This document shows, in pieces, positions 62,980-64,000 of a stretch of DNA of 64,000 nucleotides. The stretch is from NCBI GenBank assembly GCA_013215285.1, contig JABSRD010000001.1, positions 124,001-188,000 of the forward strand. Reading direction: 5' to 3'. The notes beneath the pieces were generated by a model. It saw only the letters and a list, made by a program, of their open reading frames with translations, had not been told where the DNA came from and did not search any database. Origin of the DNA: Candidatus Nitrosopumilus sp. GTDB taxonomy: Archaea; Thermoproteota; Nitrososphaeria; Nitrososphaerales; Nitrosopumilaceae. A program made the position numbers and the translations under genes. Numbering within the stretch: position 1 is the first letter of the stretch; each line of letters begins with the position of its first letter.

Positions 62980-63477
62980 TTATTCAACCTCCACCTTTTT
63001 GCCTTTTGGTTTTTCTTCAACTAGTTTGAAGATCAGTTCTAAAATTCCATTTTTGTAAGAAGCCTTTGCAGAATTCTCATCAACTTTATGTTGTAATGGA
63101 ACTTTTACGTGATACTTCTTTTTGTCATGTTCTGCAGAAAGATCTACAATTTTGTCTTCAACGACAATTTTGACATCAGTTTTTTCAACTCCTGGCATTT
63201 CAACTATGAGTTTTACTACCTTTTCTTTTTCATCAACAATTGTATCAACCATTGGCTCTCTTGTATCAGAAATTGAAAGTTGTTCTGGTTTGATGTTTCC
63301 ATATTCCTGTACAACGGGTTTTCCATCTGGACCAACAGTCATTGTATAACCGTAATAATTTGGACCAGAATCAAAGCTATTGCCCTTGAATTCTTCAAAA
63401 ATGTCATTCATGTTAAAAAAAGAGCTTGACATTTTTTTGAAGAGTCTACCAATTTCACTATCAAAGAAAGTTGTCAT
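62980..63477 (-). CDS. hsp20: Hsp20/alpha-crystallin-family small heat-shock protein
   Basis: Chaperone holdase of 165 residues. The alpha-crystallin domain covers about residues 75-160, with VKLIVEMPGVEKTDVKIVVED and KASYKNGILELIF; a short Phe-rich N-terminal arm carries SFFNMNDIFEEFKG. It lacks the usual C-terminal IxI, ending in a Lys-rich KGKKVEVE. Adjacent to cdc48, forming a protein-quality-control unit. Confidence 0.92.
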   Translation of the reverse strand: MTTFFDSEIGRLFKKMSSSFFNMNDIFEEFKGNSFDSGPNYYGYTMTVGPDGKPVVQEYGNIKPEQLSISDTREPMVDTIVDEKEKVVKLIVEMPGVEKTDVKIVVEDKIVDLSAEHDKKKYHVKVPLQHKVDENSAKASYKNGILELIFKLVEEKPKGKKVEVE

Positions 63478-63508
63478 ATTAATCTACTAATTGTAATATA
63501 TATGACAT

Positions 63509-63517
63509 TATATAAAG
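63509..63517 (-). promoter_or_regulatory. TATA box of hsp20
   Basis: On the minus strand CTTTATATA, preceded by an A-rich BRE-like AAA, centred about 36 bases before the hsp20 ATG. Transcription would start near 63488, leaving a short leader. Spacing and sequence fit an archaeal promoter. Confidence 0.6.
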
Positions 63518-63596
63518 TTTAGTTAAAAATCATTGATTTCTTACATAATCCTATTATAACTGACATTACATAATAACCTTAATGAGGATTTCAAGC

Positions 63597-64000
63597 ATGT
63601 CAATACCTGAAGTTGTTAAAGAGATCATCACTAGAAATCGCTCAATTTATGATTGTATGAAAATGGATTTGATAAATTATACAGCATTAGCAGTAAAAAT
63701 TCAACCAGAAATTGAAAAAAATTTAGGAAATACTGTTAATCTCAACACAGTTGTAGTTGCAATAAAACGATATGCAGATTCATTTGAAATTAAGGAAGAA
63801 ATCAAAGAAGAGTCAGTTTTGAAAAATGCTCGATTGGTTTTGACTGATGGAATTATGGATATTAAATTTTCAGTAAAGGATTCAAATGAAATGGATCCTA
63901 TGGTAATTTTAGATAAGTTTTCCAAAATAACGAGTGATTATGAGTTTTTTAGACTGTCTGATTCTTTTAGATTTCTTGCTGAAGATATGGAAGACATTAG
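63597..64000 (+). CDS. Unrecognised protein, 3' end outside window
   Basis: Open from ATG 63597 (or ATG 63582, five codons earlier) to the window end, at least 134 codons. MSIPEVVKEIITRNRSIYDC begins a helical segment; LAVKIQPEIEKNLGNTVNLNTVVVAIKRY and RLVLTDGIMDIKFSVKD look like alternating helix/strand, perhaps an ACT-like fold. Divergent from hsp20. No family recognised. Confidence 0.6.
   Translation, partial: MSIPEVVKEIITRNRSIYDCMKMDLINYTALAVKIQPEIEKNLGNTVNLNTVVVAIKRYADSFEIKEEIKEESVLKNARLVLTDGIMDIKFSVKDSNEMDPMVILDKFSKITSDYEFFRLSDSFRFLAEDMEDI

Overview
The window is a chromosome segment from an AT-rich archaeon of the Nitrosopumilales (ammonia-oxidising Thaumarchaeota, Nitrosopumilus/Nitrosarchaeum-like). 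The assignment rests on gene content: archaeal information-processing genes (aIF2 alpha and gamma, Nop10, S6e, PriS/PriL, TFB, a Cdc48-type AAA ATPase), two ESCRT-III-like CdvB division proteins, an aconitase-X-type phosphomevalonate dehydratase, a cobalamin pathway, and many small secreted or membrane proteins. No rRNA, CRISPR array, insertion sequence or recognisable prophage was seen.

Layout. 1-3 kb: cobalamin genes (cbiX, cbiC, cbiA, cobO). 3-7.2 kb: translation block (aIF2 alpha, Nop10, PIN protein, aIF2 gamma, S6e), two tiny zinc-ribbon genes and tRNA-Gly(CCC). 7.2-11.7 kb: C39-like/TPR protein, stand-alone class I amidotransferase and a UPF0182 membrane protein. 11.7-16.3 kb: primase subunits, endonuclease IV, glycyl-tRNA synthetase. 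16.2-23.3 kb: one very large secreted, repeat-rich surface protein split by a small inversion. 23.3-26.2 kb: gene-poor AT-rich stretch, then small exported proteins. 26.3-31.6 kb: a glycosyltransferase, CdvB, a racemase-like gene, and a second cobalamin cluster (cbiT, cbiL, cbiF). 31.7-35.2 kb: NFACT/RqcH and phosphomevalonate dehydratase. 35.2-41.4 kb: endonuclease III, ATP sulfurylase, APS/PAPS reductase, a THUMP protein, a glycosyltransferase-like protein and a compact structured-RNA candidate. 41.5-48.5 kb: small proteins, an SDR, a flippase-like protein, GPN GTPase, homoserine kinase, and preQ0/archaeosine genes (queC, folE, queE). 48.5-53.4 kb: membrane winged-helix regulators, a broken exported protein, a second CdvB and a multi-hairpin RNA candidate. 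53.5-58.6 kb: SDR, CysQ-like phosphatase, APS kinase, a broken cation/proton antiporter and a CrcB fluoride channel. 58.7-64 kb: TFB, Cdc48 and Hsp20.

Main pattern: an unusually high number of broken genes for 64 kb. These are a 70-bp in-place inversion inside the giant surface-protein gene (reversing it restores one continuous reading frame), three single-base frameshifts, one in-frame stop, one internal deletion in an antiporter, and a C-terminal remnant resembling oligosaccharyltransferase. Some lie at homopolymers and may be sequencing errors; the inversion and the deletion are not homopolymer events. Other leads are a racemase homologue with both catalytic cysteines replaced by serine, a ThiI-like protein without a PP-loop, a shared upstream motif (CGCCTAAAAAT), and two GC-rich structured elements. 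I found no defence system or other clearly new multi-gene machine.
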